From the NCBI GenBank assembly GCA_937908275.1, contig CALERA010000020.1, positions 1 to 6,221 on the forward strand: a DNA stretch of 6,221 nucleotides, written 5' to 3'. This DNA is from an uncultured Desulfarculaceae bacterium (GTDB taxonomy: Bacteria > Desulfobacterota > Desulfarculia > Desulfarculales > Desulfarculaceae). This document shows positions 4,416 through 6,221 of this stretch, piece by piece; position 1 is the first letter of the stretch, and each line of letters opens with the position of its first letter. The notes below the pieces were generated by a model. That model made no database searches, was not told the DNA's origin, and saw nothing but the letters and a program-made list of their open reading frames with translations. The position numbers and the translations under genes were made by a program.

Positions 4416-6221
4416 ATGCTGGCAAAGCCCACCGCTCAACCCACGCCGCCCACGCCTCCGCCTGGAGCCGCCAAGGCTTCCGGGAGGGCGCTCGCCCTGA
4501 TCCTGGCCCTGGTCTGCGGCCTGCTGACGGTGTGGGCCGGGTGGGCCCTGGTTCAGCGCCACACCCAGGCCGAGTTGGGCCGCGTGGCGCCGCTCCAGGC
4601 CCAGTTGGTGCAACACGAACTGATGGCCAACCTGGAGTTCCTGCGCCATGTGGCGCTCTTTTTCATCGCCAGCCAAAAGGTTGAGCGCGGGGAGTTTCGC
4701 AGTTTCACCCAGTTCAGCCTGCCACACACCCGTGGCGTGGCCTTCGTGGCCTACGCCCCCCGGGTGGAGGGGGACCAGCGGGCCAGCCATGAGGAGCAGA
4801 CCCGGCGGCAGGGTTATCCCCAATATCGCCTGCTGGAGCCGGGTCCCGGCGGCCACCTGGAGACCGCCAGCGCCCGGAGCCAACACTATCCCATGCATTT
4901 CGTGCAGGCCCTGATCCCGGGTGAGTTGGTGAAGTTGATGGGCCTGGATCTGGCCGCGTATCCCCGTCTCCTGCCCTCCGCGTCCGGCCGGCAGGGCGAT
5001 GCCAGCGGGCCGTGGTACGGGCTGGGCCTGTTCCACGCCCCGGTCAGCGGCCGGCCGTTGTTGCTGCTCAGCCTGCCCCTTTATGCCAAGGGCCCGGATC
5101 TGACCATGATCCCCACCCCCGAGGCGCCTCCCAGCGGCCTGGTGGTGTTGGGTCTGGAGCCCAGGGAGCTGTTGCTGGCGGCCATGGACATGGACCCGGA
5201 AAGCGACGTCGCTTATTGGCTCCTGGCTCCGGCTGGGCCGGACGGGGCCACGGTCGACTTCAGTCTGCAGGAGACAGCGCCGCCGGCGGCGGAGGAATGG
5301 AACCGGGGGTCGGTCTGGAGTCAGGGCTTTTCGACCCCGGGCGCGCAATGGCGCCTGGTGATCAGAGCCGGTCCAACCTTTTCGGCCCGCTGGCTGGGCC
5401 TGCTCCCCTGGTGGTTGGGCGGGTTGGCGGCGCTGCTGTCCCTGGCGGCGGCCCTGACCCTGCGGGCCTGGCGCGAACGCGCCACCCAGCTGCGGGGCCT
5501 GCTCCGGGACCGGACCCGGGAATCGCAGCACGCCCGCGAACAGGCCGAGCTGATATTCCGCATGGTGCCCACCCCGATCTTCACCGTGGACGCCCAGCGC
5601 CGCATCACCGCCGTCAACCGCCGTTTCGAGGAGATGACCGGCTACAGCGCCGCCGAGCTGGTGGGCCGGCCCTGCGAGACCTTCAGCCAGGACCAGTGCG
5701 CCAGCGCCTGCAGCATGCTGCTGGCCCAGGATGGTCTGCTGGAACTGCCCAACCAGGGCAACGAGTGCAGCGTGTTGACCAAGGACGATCGCCGTCTGGA
5801 GGTCATCAAGCAGGTGGAGGTGTTGCGCGATCTGGACGGCGAAATCATCGGCGGTCTGGAGTTGTTGCAGGACGTCACCGCCCAGAAGCGGATGCTGGCC
5901 GAGCTCAAGGACAGCGAGCGGATCCTGCGCCGGATCATCTCCACCACCGCCGAGGGCTTCTGGCTGGTGGACCATGAAATGGTGACCCTGGACGTGAACC
6001 AGGCGCTTCTGGACATGCTGGGCTACACCCGCGAGGAGATGTTGGGCCACAAGACCTTCGAGTTCGTCGCTCCCCGCAACCAGTCCCACTACCGGTCCAT
6101 GGTGGCGCAGATCGGGGTGGTCCAGAACCGGGTCTATGAGGTGGTGCTGCGGGCCAGGGACGGGCATGACGTCTACACCAGCTTCTCGGCCACCACCCTC
6201 TGGGGTGAGAACAGCCAGCCC
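4416..6221 (+). CDS. Membrane CHASE-PAS-PAS sensor protein, partial (C-terminus outside window); probable histidine kinase or other signalling output
   Basis: The visible 602 residues show a membrane-bound signal transducer. A proline-rich cytoplasmic start (1-20) precedes TM1 at about 24-46. Residues about 70-315 are extracytoplasmic and contain a CHASE ligand-sensing domain, recognised by the GVAFVAYAPRV segment (107-117), a following HEEQ..RQGYPQYRL pattern (125-139) and GLDLAAYP (176-183). TM2 is about 326-350, followed by a charged, probably coiled-coil linker (351-378). PAS1 spans about 375-490 and contains Cys420, Cys428 and Cys432. PAS2 begins near 500 (ILRRIISTTAEGFWLVD) and runs to the edge. 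The output domain is not visible; a histidine kinase is most common for this layout, but GGDEF or other outputs are possible. The ATG at 4416 is preferred because it places TM1 correctly; a GTG at 4404 is an alternative. GAAGTGA at 4401-4407 is a weak ribosome binding site. Confidence 0.82.
   Translation, partial: MLAKPTAQPTPPTPPPGAAKASGRALALILALVCGLLTVWAGWALVQRHTQAELGRVAPLQAQLVQHELMANLEFLRHVALFFIASQKVERGEFRSFTQFSLPHTRGVAFVAYAPRVEGDQRASHEEQTRRQGYPQYRLLEPGPGGHLETASARSQHYPMHFVQALIPGELVKLMGLDLAAYPRLLPSASGRQGDASGPWYGLGLFHAPVSGRPLLLLSLPLYAKGPDLTMIPTPEAPPSGLVVLGLEPRELLLAAMDMDPESDVAYWLLAPAGPDGATVDFSLQETAPPAAEEWNRGSVWSQGFSTPGAQWRLVIRAGPTFSARWLGLLPWWLGGLAALLSLAAALTLRAWRERATQLRGLLRDRTRESQHAREQAELIFRMVPTPIFTVDAQRRITAVNRRFEEMTGYSAAELVGRPCETFSQDQCASACSMLLAQDGLLELPNQGNECSVLTKDDRRLEVIKQVEVLRDLDGEIIGGLELLQDVTAQKRMLAELKDSERILRRIISTTAEGFWLVDHEMVTLDVNQALLDMLGYTREEMLGHKTFEFVAPRNQSHYRSMVAQIGVVQNRVYEVVLRARDGHDVYTSFSATTLWGENSQP

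Noticed and set aside
4377..6167. A 596-codon minus-strand open frame opposite the sensor gene
   Set aside because: Its composition is biased and repetitive (Q, G, H, A, L) and it has no recognisable domain, whereas the plus strand encodes clear TM, CHASE and PAS features over the same bases.

Overview
The window is GC-rich DNA with compact, intronless genes and strong third-position GC bias, so it is bacterial. The mix of a non-acylating ALDH/iron-ADH fusion, a CHASE-PAS sensor whose PAS domain carries a cysteine cluster, and TruD fits a high-GC Desulfobacterota (former Deltaproteobacteria, for example Desulfarculus-like). This placement is an inference from protein style, not from a marker gene.

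Layout, left to right. (1) Positions 1-326, minus strand: the N-terminal part of a small SCP2 (sterol carrier protein 2) family lipid-binding protein, cut by the left window edge. (2) Positions 327-453: a 127-base gap with a strong GC-rich hairpin just past the stop of the next gene. (3) Positions 454-3114, minus strand: an 886-residue protein made of a complete classical aldehyde dehydrogenase followed by a complete iron-containing alcohol dehydrogenase. (4) Positions 3115-3234: a 120-base divergent intergenic region with back-to-back promoter candidates. (5) Positions 3235-4320, plus strand: truD, tRNA pseudouridine synthase D, possibly read from a leaderless mRNA. (6) Positions 4321-4415: an AT-rich island (about 40% GC) with a candidate promoter. 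(7) Positions 4416 to the right edge, plus strand: a membrane-anchored CHASE-PAS-PAS sensor, truncated before its output domain.

How they relate. The fusion gene and the SCP2 gene point the same way and may be cotranscribed, although a hairpin separates them. Together they suggest NAD-linked oxidation or dismutation of an alcohol or aldehyde, possibly a hydrophobic one. truD and the sensor are divergent from that pair and appear functionally unrelated to it. The most notable item is the fusion. It has the size and domain order of the fermentative enzyme AdhE, but its aldehyde dehydrogenase half carries the general-base glutamate and active-site motif of acid-forming, CoA-independent ALDHs.
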